This document shows, piece after piece, positions 53,219 through 61,154 of a DNA stretch of 64,000 bases. Source of the stretch: Caballeronia insecticola (lineage in GTDB: Bacteria; Pseudomonadota; Gammaproteobacteria; Burkholderiales; Burkholderiaceae); NCBI RefSeq assembly GCF_000402035.1, contig NC_021289.1, positions 310,001 through 374,000 of the forward strand, written 5' to 3'. A program made the translations under genes and the position numbers. The notes under the pieces are model-generated. The model saw only the letters and a list, made by a program, of their open reading frames with translations, did not search any database and had not been told where the DNA came from. How positions within the stretch are numbered: the first letter of the stretch is position 1; each line of letters begins with the position of its first letter.

Positions 53219-54060
53219 GCGTGAATCTCGCCAAGGTCGCGTGAACGGGCGCGCTGAACTTCGTCGCGCAGTTGTCCCCAGATGGAATAGACGAACTCGC
53301 CGTATTCGGGCCGTGAGCGAAGTTCGAGCACGGAGCGCGGACGTTCGAAAGGCACATCGACGATCTGTTTGGCCGTGCCCGGCTGCGCGGTCATGATCAT
53401 CACGCGGTCGCCGAGCGTCACAGCTTCATCGACGCTATGCGTGATAAAGAGCACCGTCTTGCGCGTCTCTTCCCAGATGCGCAGCAACTCTTCCTGCAGC
53501 AGGACCTTGTTCTGCTCGTCGAGTGCGGAGAAGGGCTCGTCCATCAGAAGGATGTCGGGATCGTTCGCGAATGCGCGCGCGATCGATACACGTTGGCGCA
53601 TGCCGCCCGACAGTTGATGCGGATAAGCCTTGGCAAAACGCGTGAGACCGGTGCGGCTCAAATAATGGCCGACCACTTCGCGGATCTGCGCCTTCGGCAC
53701 GCCGCGCAAAGCGAGACCGTAGGCCGCGTTGTCCCACACCGTCATCCAGGGAAAGAGCGAATCGCCCTGAAATACCATCGAATTGCTCGGGCGCTTTTCC
53801 GCGGGCGCGCTGATCTCGACGCTACCGCTCGTCGGCTCGTCGAGGTTCGCGAGGATGCGCAGCAGCGTGGACTTGCCGCAGCCGCTCGGACCCACGATCA
53901 TGAAGAAGCAGCCCGTTGGAATATCGAGCGACATGTTGTCGAGCGCGGTAACCACACCGCCGCCCGATTGAAACGACTTCGTCAAATTGCGCAGGCGAAT
54001 CTTCGCAGGCGGCTCGCTGGCGGCGGGCGGTGCGTCGTCGAGAATGGAGGGAATCGACAT
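53215..54060 (-). CDS. ABC ATPase, nitrate/sulfonate/taurine type
   Basis: A 281-residue ATPase with Walker [11 protein letters not shown], signature LSGGMRQRVSIARA and Walker B ILLMDEPFSALDE. It energises the SsuC-like permease. AAGGAG precedes the start, and the gene lies 9 bp after the binding-protein gene. Confidence 0.93.
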   Translation of the reverse strand: MSIPSILDDAPPAASEPPAKIRLRNLTKSFQSGGGVVTALDNMSLDIPTGCFFMIVGPSGCGKSTLLRILANLDEPTSGSVEISAPAEKRPSNSMVFQGDSLFPWMTVWDNAAYGLALRGVPKAQIREVVGHYLSRTGLTRFAKAYPHQLSGGMRQRVSIARAFANDPDILLMDEPFSALDEQNKVLLQEELLRIWEETRKTVLFITHSVDEAVTLGDRVMIMTAQPGTAKQIVDVPFERPRSVLELRSRPEYGEFVYSIWGQLRDEVQRARSRDLGEIHA

Positions 54061-54069
54061 GCCGGCTCC

Positions 54070-55128
54070 TTACTTAAGCGGTTTGTACGGGCCGAGTTCC
54101 TTCACGGCGTTTTCGGCGAACGATGTGTCGAGCACTTGCGCGACCGTCACGTTGCCCTTCACGACGCCCTCGCTCTTGAAGAACGCGAGATCGTTCTCGA
54201 GGCTCGGCACGTTGAGCTTGCCATCCGGATTCGTGCCCTGCGGCACGATCGTGCGATAGATGTTGGGGTCTTTGATCGGCGTGTATTCGGTGAGGATCGA
54301 AATCACTTCCGGTGCGTTCGGCCCGGCGATCTTGCCGTTCGAGAGCGCGTTGTTGTAGTCGCGCACGGCGCGGATATAGGCGCGCATGAAGGCCTTCGCC
54401 GCTTGCGGATGTTCCTTGATGAAGCCCGTCGAATAGAGCACGACCGCGAGCTGATGATTCGGATAGATTTGATCGTCGCCGACCACGCGCACGGCAGCGC
54501 CGCGTTTGACGGCTTCCGTTGCCGACGGTTCGGTGGTGAGCGCGGCATCGACCGCCTTGTTCTGCAGTGCCATCACGTGCTGCGGAAACGAGAGATAGAT
54601 GCGCTCGACGTCGCTCGTCTTGAGGCCGGCTTTCTTGAGTGCCTCGTTCATGGTCGACGTGGATGCACTGCCCGTTGCGCTCCCCGCCACCTTCATGCCC
54701 TTCAGGTCGGCGAGCGATTTATAGCGGCCGTTCGCCACGAGATCGCTGCGCACGAGTAGCGGCTGATAACCGTAGCCCGGCGGCGTCGAGCCCTTGTCTG
54801 CCACGATCTTGATGCCGATGCCGCGCACCACCGCGTTATACAGCCCCGCCGATGGCGAGCCGCCCGCGACATCGAGCTGACCTGCACCGAGCGGCGCGAC
54901 CATCTTGGCGCCGGAGTCGAACGGGATGAATTTCGCGTCGAGCCCTTCCTGACGGAAGTAGCCCTTTTTCTCCGCGATGAAGAACGCGACGTCGCTGCTC
55001 GCGTTGGCGATGCCGATTCGCACGGTCGTCAAATCGGCAGCACTGGCCGCCACCGATCCGAGCGCGACCCACGCGACGAGCGTCGCGCCCAATACGCTGA
55101 CTCCGCAGACTCCCCTGACTCCTTTCAC
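54070..55128 (-). CDS. ABC substrate-binding protein, SsuA/TauA/NMT1 type
   Basis: A 352-residue periplasmic binding protein: signal peptide ending near ASA (about residue 30), then LTTVRIGIANASSDVAFFIAEKKGYF and a two-lobe fold. The start is a GTG at 55128, set by AAGGAG seven bases upstream. A longer ATG start at 55251 would place the operator at 55233-55249 inside the coding region and add a very basic, unsuited leader, so it is rejected. It is first in a five-gene operon. Confidence 0.88.
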   Translation of the reverse strand: MKGVRGVCGVSVLGATLVAWVALGSVAASAADLTTVRIGIANASSDVAFFIAEKKGYFRQEGLDAKFIPFDSGAKMVAPLGAGQLDVAGGSPSAGLYNAVVRGIGIKIVADKGSTPPGYGYQPLLVRSDLVANGRYKSLADLKGMKVAGSATGSASTSTMNEALKKAGLKTSDVERIYLSFPQHVMALQNKAVDAALTTEPSATEAVKRGAAVRVVGDDQIYPNHQLAVVLYSTGFIKEHPQAAKAFMRAYIRAVRDYNNALSNGKIAGPNAPEVISILTEYTPIKDPNIYRTIVPQGTNPDGKLNVPSLENDLAFFKSEGVVKGNVTVAQVLDTSFAENAVKELGPYKPLK

Positions 55129-55232
55129 TGCATGTCTCCTTGATCGAACTTCTGCAAGCAATCTTCGATGAAGCGCGGCGCCCGCGCGCCGTGCCTGTCG
55201 ATATGACCAGGGAAACAGCGTGGGGCGCTTGC

Positions 55233-55269
55233 GTTCCTTTATACGGAACATCGTATCTTGTAATGGAAC
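55233..55269. promoter_or_regulatory. Tandem IclR operators upstream of the ABC/aldolase/CobW operon
   Basis: GTTCCTTTATACGGAAC (55233-55249) is identical to the site before the IclR gene and reverse-complementary to the one at 50260. A degenerate copy with an intact GGAAC half (GTATC-N7-GGAAC, 55253-55269) follows at the same 20-bp step. It lies about 105 bp before the GTG start. Confidence 0.8.
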
Positions 55270-55312
55270 AACCTTAGCATTGGCTAAATCGCGGTGTCAA
55301 TGCGAAACGCAA

Positions 55313-56449
55313 TCAGAAGCGATGACGCAGCGAGAGCTTGACCGCCACCTGGTTGGGCGTGCTCGACTGTCCGAGCGAGCCGATGGCTGCAACGGCGGGC
55401 TTGCCGGTCGAATCGATTCCCGATGCGTGCTGCCACACGCCGACGAGATTCAGGTCGGTGCGCTTGGAGAAAAAGTAGTCGGGCCCGAAATCCACCTGTT
55501 CGTATTTCGCGGATTCGGCCTTCGTATAGTCGAAGGATGCGGCGACCTGCAACGTCGGAATCACGAACCAGCGCGCATTGATTTCGTAGCTGTTGAAAGT
55601 TGCCTTGCCGGTGTTCGGCGTGGTCGGCGTGCGCAAAATGTCGTTGAAACGCGTGTTGGTATAGACGAAGCCGACCTTGCCCGCGCCGAAGCTGTACGAG
55701 ATGCCCGCGCCAAAAATCTCGACCGAGTTCGCCGACGCATAGCCGCTATAGACAGGGCTTTTGCCCGGCGACGTATAGCCCGCCGCGCCCGGATTCACGG
55801 TGCCGTCGTAAGCGGAGATCGACGGGTTGTTCACGTTGTCGTAGGCGATGGCCGCCGTGATCGGGCCGTTCACATAGTTCGCCGCGAGCGTGTAGACGCG
55901 GCCCGATGCGAAGTCGCCCGCCACGCCGCCCGGCGCGAAGATGCCGGACAGACGCAGGCCATACAGATTCGGCGACACGTACTTCACCGCGTTGTTGACG
56001 CGGAAGTTCGAGTTGAGATTATCGAAGTCGCCCGGATGCGTGCCGACCCAGGCCCAGATCGACGTCGCGGCGATTTCGCCGATCCATTCGGTCATCGGAT
56101 CATACTGACGGCCCAACGTGACCGTGCCATAGGGACTCGACAAGCCGACGAACGCTTGCCGGCCGAACTCGCGTCCACCTTGAAGCAGCTTGCCGTTCGA
56201 CGTATCGAAGCCGTTCTCGATCGTGAAGATCGCCTTCATGCCGCCGCCGAGATCTTCGGAGCCGCGCAAACCCCAGCGGCTTCCGTTCGTCTGCCCCGTC
56301 ACAGTCTCGATGTTCGAGTGTCCCGACTGATTGTTGATGTAGACCAGACCGGCGTCGAGCAGACCGTAAAGCGTGACCGAGCTTTGAGCGTGGGCGACGC
56401 CCGCTCCGGCAAGTACGGGAAGTGCGAGAAACAGCGCTGTCTTTTTCAT
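55313..56449 (-). CDS. Gram-negative porin (Burkholderia trimeric type)
   Basis: A 378-residue porin with signal peptide MKKTALFLALPVLAGAGVAHA, first strand SSVTLYGLLDAGLVY, the NGSRWGLRGSEDLGGG motif, the constriction-loop region and a terminal Phe (LSLRHRF). It should let small anions cross the outer membrane. The operator upstream and the adjoining ABC genes suggest a substrate-specific role, similar to the phthalate porin described in Burkholderia. A GGAG ribosome site precedes the ATG. Confidence 0.93.
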   Translation of the reverse strand: MKKTALFLALPVLAGAGVAHAQSSVTLYGLLDAGLVYINNQSGHSNIETVTGQTNGSRWGLRGSEDLGGGMKAIFTIENGFDTSNGKLLQGGREFGRQAFVGLSSPYGTVTLGRQYDPMTEWIGEIAATSIWAWVGTHPGDFDNLNSNFRVNNAVKYVSPNLYGLRLSGIFAPGGVAGDFASGRVYTLAANYVNGPITAAIAYDNVNNPSISAYDGTVNPGAAGYTSPGKSPVYSGYASANSVEIFGAGISYSFGAGKVGFVYTNTRFNDILRTPTTPNTGKATFNSYEINARWFVIPTLQVAASFDYTKAESAKYEQVDFGPDYFFSKRTDLNLVGVWQHASGIDSTGKPAVAAIGSLGQSSTPNQVAVKLSLRHRF

Positions 56450-56683
56450 GGGGTCTCCGTCCCTTGTTTCATAGTGATGCCGGCTCGTCGAACCGGGATG
56501 CTTTGCTGCGGAATCTTTTGATCGTCTTATTTTTGGACAGGCTAATTAATTCGGATAACTAAGCGAATATTTACCTCCTGCGCTGTTGGGCGAACCGTCT
56601 TCGAACGAATGTTCGTGCACTCTCGTTGCTAGTGGCGCGGCGACCCGGGCTAAAAAAGCGATGAAATCGGGGGCTGCCAAATC

Positions 56684-56700
56684 GTTCCGCTATACAGAAC
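56684..56700. promoter_or_regulatory. IclR-type operator on the porin side
   Basis: GTTCCGCTATACAGAAC keeps the 5-7-5 layout with one half-site mismatch (AGAAC for GGAAC). It lies 235 bp upstream of the porin start and 183 bp from the next site. A weak second half-site (GGGAC) follows about 33 bp on. Confidence 0.6.
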
Positions 56701-56882
56701 GATGGTCTGTTAAAATGGGACGAATCGAGTTTCTCTTTGTTTAGGTCCCTAAGTCAAGCGGAACGAAAGCTCTTCAGGGTTATTCCGCATCCGTGCAGCG
56801 CGGCAACGTCCGGAATTCGAACGATTCGTTGTTTTTGAGTCGCGAACGGTAATGCAGCGGCGTGCGGGCTATCGTTCTGAAC

Positions 56883-56919
56883 GTTCCTTTATACGGAACG
56901 CTATTCCATTTATGTGTTC
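56883..56919. promoter_or_regulatory. IclR autoregulatory operator
   Basis: GTTCCTTTATACGGAAC (56883-56899) lies 35 bp before the IclR start codon. A degenerate copy starts at 56903 with one good half (ATTCC), again at a 20-bp step. The position fits autorepression. Confidence 0.75.
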
Positions 56920-56933
56920 GTGAGGTATATTCG

Positions 56934-57740
56934 ATGAAATCAGAGGCAACGCCGAACGAAGCGCAGAAGGAGGAAGGGCCGCAGCGTCTGTCGTCGGTGA
57001 CGGCGGCGCTCCAGTTGCTCAAGGTCTTCTCGGAACATGAGCCGGAGCTTGGCATCAGCGTGCTCGCGAAGCGCATGGGCATTGCGAAAAGCACGGCACA
57101 CCGGCTCGCAAGCGCGCTGCTCGCGGAAGGCATGCTGGAGCAGAACGAGGAGAACGGGCGTTACCGGCTCGGTATTCAGTTGTTCACGCTTGGCGCGCTC
57201 GTGCGGCGCAGGTTCGACGTAGCGAAGCAGGCCGTGCCGTTCCTGCACGTGCTGCGCGAACACACCGACGAAACCGTGCATCTCGCGGTGCTGGACGATA
57301 CGAGCATCGTGTACCTGTTCAATCTCGAGAGCGATCAGGCTATCCGCATGCGTTCGTATATCGGCGTGCGCAAACCTGCGTTCTGCACCGCCGAAGGTCA
57401 TGTTTTGCTGGCTTCGCGCACGCCCGACGTCGTGTCGCGTGTGCTGAAGGAAGGACTTACGGCGCGCACGCCGAAGACCAACACGGACACGCAAGTGTTC
57501 CTGAAGACGCTGGAAGCGGCGCGGCGCGACGGTTACTCGATCGACGACGAAGAGTCGGAGGTCGGCATGCGCGGCATCGCGGCGCCCGTGCGGGATATCT
57601 CGGGCAACGTGGTGGCCGCAGTGGGTGTCGGCGGTCCGGCGCAGCGGCTTACGAAGAAGGCGCTGCGCGCAGCGGTTCCGCATTTGCTTACCGCGGCCGA
57701 AGGTATTTCCGCCACGCTCGGATACCACAGGCTGCTATGA
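56934..57740 (+). CDS. IclR-family regulator of module B
   Basis: A 268-residue regulator: winged helix (LGISVLAKRMGIAKSTAHRLA, about 39-59) and an effector domain with GVRKPAFCTAEGHVLLA and GMRGIAAPVRDISGNVVAAVGVGGP. The ATG at 56934 follows GAGGT and gives standard length; the longer frame start at 56862 would put the operator inside the gene. It is the obvious candidate to bind the repeated 17-bp palindromes and is co-transcribed with the reductase and decarboxylase-like genes. Confidence 0.92.
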   Translation: MKSEATPNEAQKEEGPQRLSSVTAALQLLKVFSEHEPELGISVLAKRMGIAKSTAHRLASALLAEGMLEQNEENGRYRLGIQLFTLGALVRRRFDVAKQAVPFLHVLREHTDETVHLAVLDDTSIVYLFNLESDQAIRMRSYIGVRKPAFCTAEGHVLLASRTPDVVSRVLKEGLTARTPKTNTDTQVFLKTLEAARRDGYSIDDEESEVGMRGIAAPVRDISGNVVAAVGVGGPAQRLTKKALRAAVPHLLTAAEGISATLGYHRLL

Positions 57741-57766
57741 AATAACTCTTGAAACAAGGTGGATTC

Positions 57767-58807
57767 ATGCATTCGGACGGCCACGCAAATCGCATCACGC
57801 TCGCAGCATCTGATCAATCTTTCGAATGCGAGGCCGGCGATGTGATGCTGCGCTCGGCCTTGCGCGCGGGCGTCGCGTTTCCGTACGAGTGCAACGTGGG
57901 TGCATGCGGCAACTGCAAGTTCGAACTGATCGAAGGCGAGGTCGATGTCGTATGGCCCGAGGCGCCCGGCTGGACCGCAAAGGACCGCGAGCGGCGCCGC
58001 TATCTCGGTTGTCAGAGCGCGCCGCGTGGCGACTGTACGATCAAGATGCGTCCGTCCGCGCACTATGCGCCGAAGCACACGCCGCGCCGTGTGACGGCTA
58101 CGCTGGTCGCGCGTCGAGAGATTACGCACGACATCGAGGAATTCCGTTTCGAGCTTTCCGCCGACATGCCTTTCGAGCCGGGCCAGTATGCGCTGCTGAC
58201 GCTTCCGGGTGTCAAGGGCCCGCGCGCGTACTCGATGAGCAATATCGTCAACGCCGGCAGTCAGCCGCGCGAGCTGCACTTCCAGATTCGCCGCGTGGCG
58301 AACGGGCAGGGCACCGGCGTGCTTTTCGATGCGCTCGATATAGGCGCGCACATCGACATCGACGGGCCTTATGGCATGGCGTATCTGCGCCGCGATGTGA
58401 AGCGCGACATTCTCTGCATCGCGGGCGGCTCGGGCCTTGCACCGATGATCTCGATTGCACGCGGCGTCGCGGCCGAACCCGCGCTCGGCGACGTCAAGCT
58501 GCATTTCCTCTATGGCGGGCGCACGCCGCGCGACGTGTGCGGCCGCGACATGCTCGAAGCATTGCCGGGCTGGGCCGAACGCCTGCATTTCCAGGCCGCT
58601 GTATCCGATGTCACGCCCGATAGCGAAACCGTCTGGGACGGTCACGTCGGCTTCGTGCATACGGTTGCCGAAACGCTCTTCGGCGAAGCACTGCGCGACA
58701 TGGAGATCTATTTCGCCGGGCCGCCTGCGATGGGCGCAGCCGTGCAGCGCGCACTCGTTGCGTTGAAGGTGCCGTTCGAGCAGGTGCACTTCGATCAGTT
58801 CTATTGA
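57767..58807 (+). CDS. FNR-type oxygenase reductase with N-terminal 2Fe-2S (module B)
   Basis: A 346-residue reductase: N-terminal plant-type 2Fe-2S (CNVGACGNC and a later LGCQS), FAD domain (PRAYSMSN) and NAD domain (IAGGSGLAPM, FAGPPAMG). This layout is that of class I-III dioxygenase reductases and differs from the C-terminal-cluster PDR proteins in modules A and C. It should reduce the ferredoxin at 50346. The ATG at 57767 is preceded by AAGGTGG and lies 26 bp after the IclR stop. Confidence 0.92.
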   Translation: MHSDGHANRITLAASDQSFECEAGDVMLRSALRAGVAFPYECNVGACGNCKFELIEGEVDVVWPEAPGWTAKDRERRRYLGCQSAPRGDCTIKMRPSAHYAPKHTPRRVTATLVARREITHDIEEFRFELSADMPFEPGQYALLTLPGVKGPRAYSMSNIVNAGSQPRELHFQIRRVANGQGTGVLFDALDIGAHIDIDGPYGMAYLRRDVKRDILCIAGGSGLAPMISIARGVAAEPALGDVKLHFLYGGRTPRDVCGRDMLEALPGWAERLHFQAAVSDVTPDSETVWDGHVGFVHTVAETLFGEALRDMEIYFAGPPAMGAAVQRALVALKVPFEQVHFDQFY

Positions 58808-58880
58808 CTCGCACAAGACGAAGCGAGCGCCGCCTGAATCTTCAGGCCTGAATCCTTAAACACGCTGCCAGGAGCAGACC

Positions 58881-59873
58881 TTGTCCAAGCTGAGACTCAC
58901 TTTCGGATGCTGGAATTACGACCGCACGCGCGCCCTGATGGACGGCAGCGTGCAGCCCGACGGCATCGACCTCAATTATCTGAACATGCCGGTGGAAGAG
59001 ACGTTCTTTCGCATGCTGCGGCATCATGAGTTCGATGCATCGGAGATGTCGCTGTCGTCCTACACGATGTCGTGCTTTCGCGAGCCGCGTCCGTTCATCG
59101 CGATTCCGGTGTTCCCGTCGCGCTTCTTTCGTCATTCGTGCATCTACGTGAATGCGGATTCGGGCATTGAGAAGCCGCAGGATTTGATCGGCAAGCGCAT
59201 CGGCAATCCGGAATATCAGATGACCGCGCCCGTCTGGATTCGCGGCATTCTGTCGGATCATTACGGCGTGCCGGTCGACAGCGTGACGTATTACACCGGC
59301 GGCGAAGAAGAGCCGAACCGGCCGGAAAAGCTCAAGCTCGATTTGCCTTCGAACATTCGCGTCGAACAAATTGGCCCGGACAAGACGCTTTCGCAGATGC
59401 TGCTCGACGGCGAGATCGATGCGCTCTATACCGCGCGCATGCCTTCTTCGTTTGTGAATGGTCAGAGGCGCGTGAAGCGTCTTTTCGAAAACTATATCGA
59501 TGTCGAGCGTCAGTACTTCCGCGACACGAAAATGTTCCCGATCATGCATACGGTCGTGCTCAGGCGCGAAGTCTATGAGGCCAATCGCTGGGCCGCGCAA
59601 TCGCTTTATAAGGCATTGATCGAGTCGCAACGCCGCACGTATGCCGATCTCAACGAAACCGCCGCGCTCAAGTCGATGTTGCCCTGGCTGAATGCGCACG
59701 TCGAAGAGACGCGCAAGGAAATGGGCGACGATTTCTGGCCTTATGGTCTCGACAAGAATCGCGAAAACCTGCGGACGTTCCTGCGATATTCGTATGAGCA
59801 GGGCTTATCGAAGCGCCTGCTCGAACCGGCAGAAATCTTTGCGCCGGAGACGTTCGAGTCGTTCAAGATCTGA
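58881..59873 (+). CDS. 4,5-dihydroxyphthalate decarboxylase-like protein
   Basis: A 330-residue protein matching the Pht5/OphC family: SKLRLTFGCWNYDRTRALMDG at the start, GIDLNYLNMPVEETFFRM and PSRFFRHSCIYVN. The fold is related to periplasmic binding proteins, but there is no signal peptide, as expected for the enzyme. It would remove a carboxyl group from an oxygenated ring acid. Translation starts at a TTG with AGGAG six bases upstream. It is the third gene of the IclR-led transcript. Confidence 0.85.
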   Translation: MSKLRLTFGCWNYDRTRALMDGSVQPDGIDLNYLNMPVEETFFRMLRHHEFDASEMSLSSYTMSCFREPRPFIAIPVFPSRFFRHSCIYVNADSGIEKPQDLIGKRIGNPEYQMTAPVWIRGILSDHYGVPVDSVTYYTGGEEEPNRPEKLKLDLPSNIRVEQIGPDKTLSQMLLDGEIDALYTARMPSSFVNGQRRVKRLFENYIDVERQYFRDTKMFPIMHTVVLRREVYEANRWAAQSLYKALIESQRRTYADLNETAALKSMLPWLNAHVEETRKEMGDDFWPYGLDKNRENLRTFLRYSYEQGLSKRLLEPAEIFAPETFESFKI

Positions 59874-59904
59874 TTGCTTAACGGTCTAAGCGGTGCAATG
59901 GTCG

Positions 59905-61026
59905 TCAAAGAGAAACGCCCAAGACCTTGCCAAGCCCGAACGTGCAACCCGCGGCGACCATACCGATCAGCACCTGCCGCAGCGCCGAGAATATCGCGCT
60001 GCGGCCGTTGAAGAGCGATGTGAACACGCCGATCGCCGCTAGCCCCAGACCGCTCAACACGATGCATTGCGCGATAGCATCCGCGCCGCTCGACCACAGA
60101 AACGCGATGGCCGGAAAGATCGCGCCCACAGCGAAGAGCGCAAACGACGCGAACGCGGCAGTCCACGGATTGCCGCCGAGTTCTTGCGGATCGAGACCGA
60201 GTTCTTCGCGCGTGAGCGTATCGAGCGCCTTATCTTTGTCGCGCATGATCTGGGCGGCCACGCGCCGCGCTTCTGCAGGTTCGATCCCTTTCGCCTGATA
60301 GATGAGCGCGAGCTCGTGGCGCTCCGCATCCGGCATGTGCTCGAGTTCGTCCTTCTCCTTCGCGATCTGCGTGCGCGCCAGTTCGCGCGAATTCGTCACG
60401 GAGAGCCATTCACCGAGCGCCATTGAAGCGGCGCCTGCAATCAGTCCCGCGAAGGCGGTCACGAGCACGGTTCTGCTGTCGCTGCCCGCGCCCGCAACGC
60501 CCATGATGAGACAGAAGTTCGACACGAGGCCATCGTTCGCACCGAGCACCGCAGCACGCAGATCGTTACCCGATGCGACGCCGCGATGCCACGATTCAGC
60601 CGCCGCAATTGCACTGCCTTTGTCGAGGCCTTTGTTTCGATTGACCACTTCCTGAACGATATCGGCGTGATGTCGTTCTTCCGCTGACATCTGCGCGGCG
60701 TCGGGCTGGCCCGCGTATTTATCGCGATCGGCCATTTCGTTGGCGGCAACCGAACGCAGCACGAAGTCGGGTCCGAATACGCGGGCTAACGTGCGCGTGA
60801 TCCGCGTCTTCAAACTGATGCGATGCGCGCGAACCGGCACGCCGTTCGCCTTGAGCTTCGCGGCCCAGATATCGGCGTGACGACGTTCGGCTTCGGCAAG
60901 GTCCGCATAGACGCGCCGCTTGTCTTCCTGCTTTTCGGCTTGCGCGAGCGTTTCGTAAAGCGCGGCGCTGTCGAGTTCGTCGGCAAGATTGGATGAAAAG
61001 CGTTTAAGCTCGGTTCGGGACGCCAT
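59905..61026 (-). CDS. mbfA: Membrane-bound ferritin MbfA (ferritin-like plus VIT1 domain)
   Basis: A 373-residue fusion. Residues ~1-140 form a ferritin/rubrerythrin-like four-helix domain with iron ligands in DELDSAALYE, EAERRHADIW and EERHHADIV. Residues ~150-373 form a VIT1/CCC1 membrane domain (GANDGLVSNFCLIMGVAGA, AGLIAGAASMALGEWLSV). MbfA exports iron and protects against iron and peroxide stress. It converges with the decarboxylase gene, with 31 bp between stops. A large palindrome lies just upstream. Confidence 0.9.
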   Translation of the reverse strand: MASRTELKRFSSNLADELDSAALYETLAQAEKQEDKRRVYADLAEAERRHADIWAAKLKANGVPVRAHRISLKTRITRTLARVFGPDFVLRSVAANEMADRDKYAGQPDAAQMSAEERHHADIVQEVVNRNKGLDKGSAIAAAESWHRGVASGNDLRAAVLGANDGLVSNFCLIMGVAGAGSDSRTVLVTAFAGLIAGAASMALGEWLSVTNSRELARTQIAKEKDELEHMPDAERHELALIYQAKGIEPAEARRVAAQIMRDKDKALDTLTREELGLDPQELGGNPWTAAFASFALFAVGAIFPAIAFLWSSGADAIAQCIVLSGLGLAAIGVFTSLFNGRSAIFSALRQVLIGMVAAGCTFGLGKVLGVSL

Positions 61027-61041
61027 GACTTTGCCTTTATC

Positions 61042-61074
61042 GTTCGTCTCTTTGAGTCAAGCATAGAGACGAAC
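61042..61074. promoter_or_regulatory. Nested palindrome upstream of mbfA
   Basis: GTTCGTCTCT (61042-61051) and AGAGACGAAC (61065-61074) form a perfect 10-bp inverted repeat. Inside lies a second palindrome, TTGAGTCAA (61052-61060). The element begins 16 bp before the mbfA start codon. It could be an iron- or peroxide-responsive operator, or a leader hairpin hiding the ribosome site. Confidence 0.6.
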
Positions 61075-61154
61075 CTTGGGCGATGGCACTAATAGCCCTA
61101 CGAACTGCGGTGAGTGCGAATGGTATCGCGTCTCATGGTTGTCATCGTTCCCGC

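Larger units (their letters stand above)
56450..56933. other. 484-bp divergent control region between porin and IclR genes
   Basis: No gene was found. The region is A/T-rich and contains, from the porin side: a partial match to the module C MarR operator (56548-56565), a small CGAAC-GAAT-GTTCG palindrome (56602-56615), an IclR-type site (56684-56700) and a perfect IclR-type site (56883-56899). The wide spacing suggests separate promoters for the two genes. Confidence 0.6.

Noticed and set aside
55129..55251. Longer start for the SsuA-like binding protein at 55251
   Set aside because: It would contain the operator and add a 41-residue basic leader before a good signal peptide; the GTG at 55128 has an ideal ribosome site.
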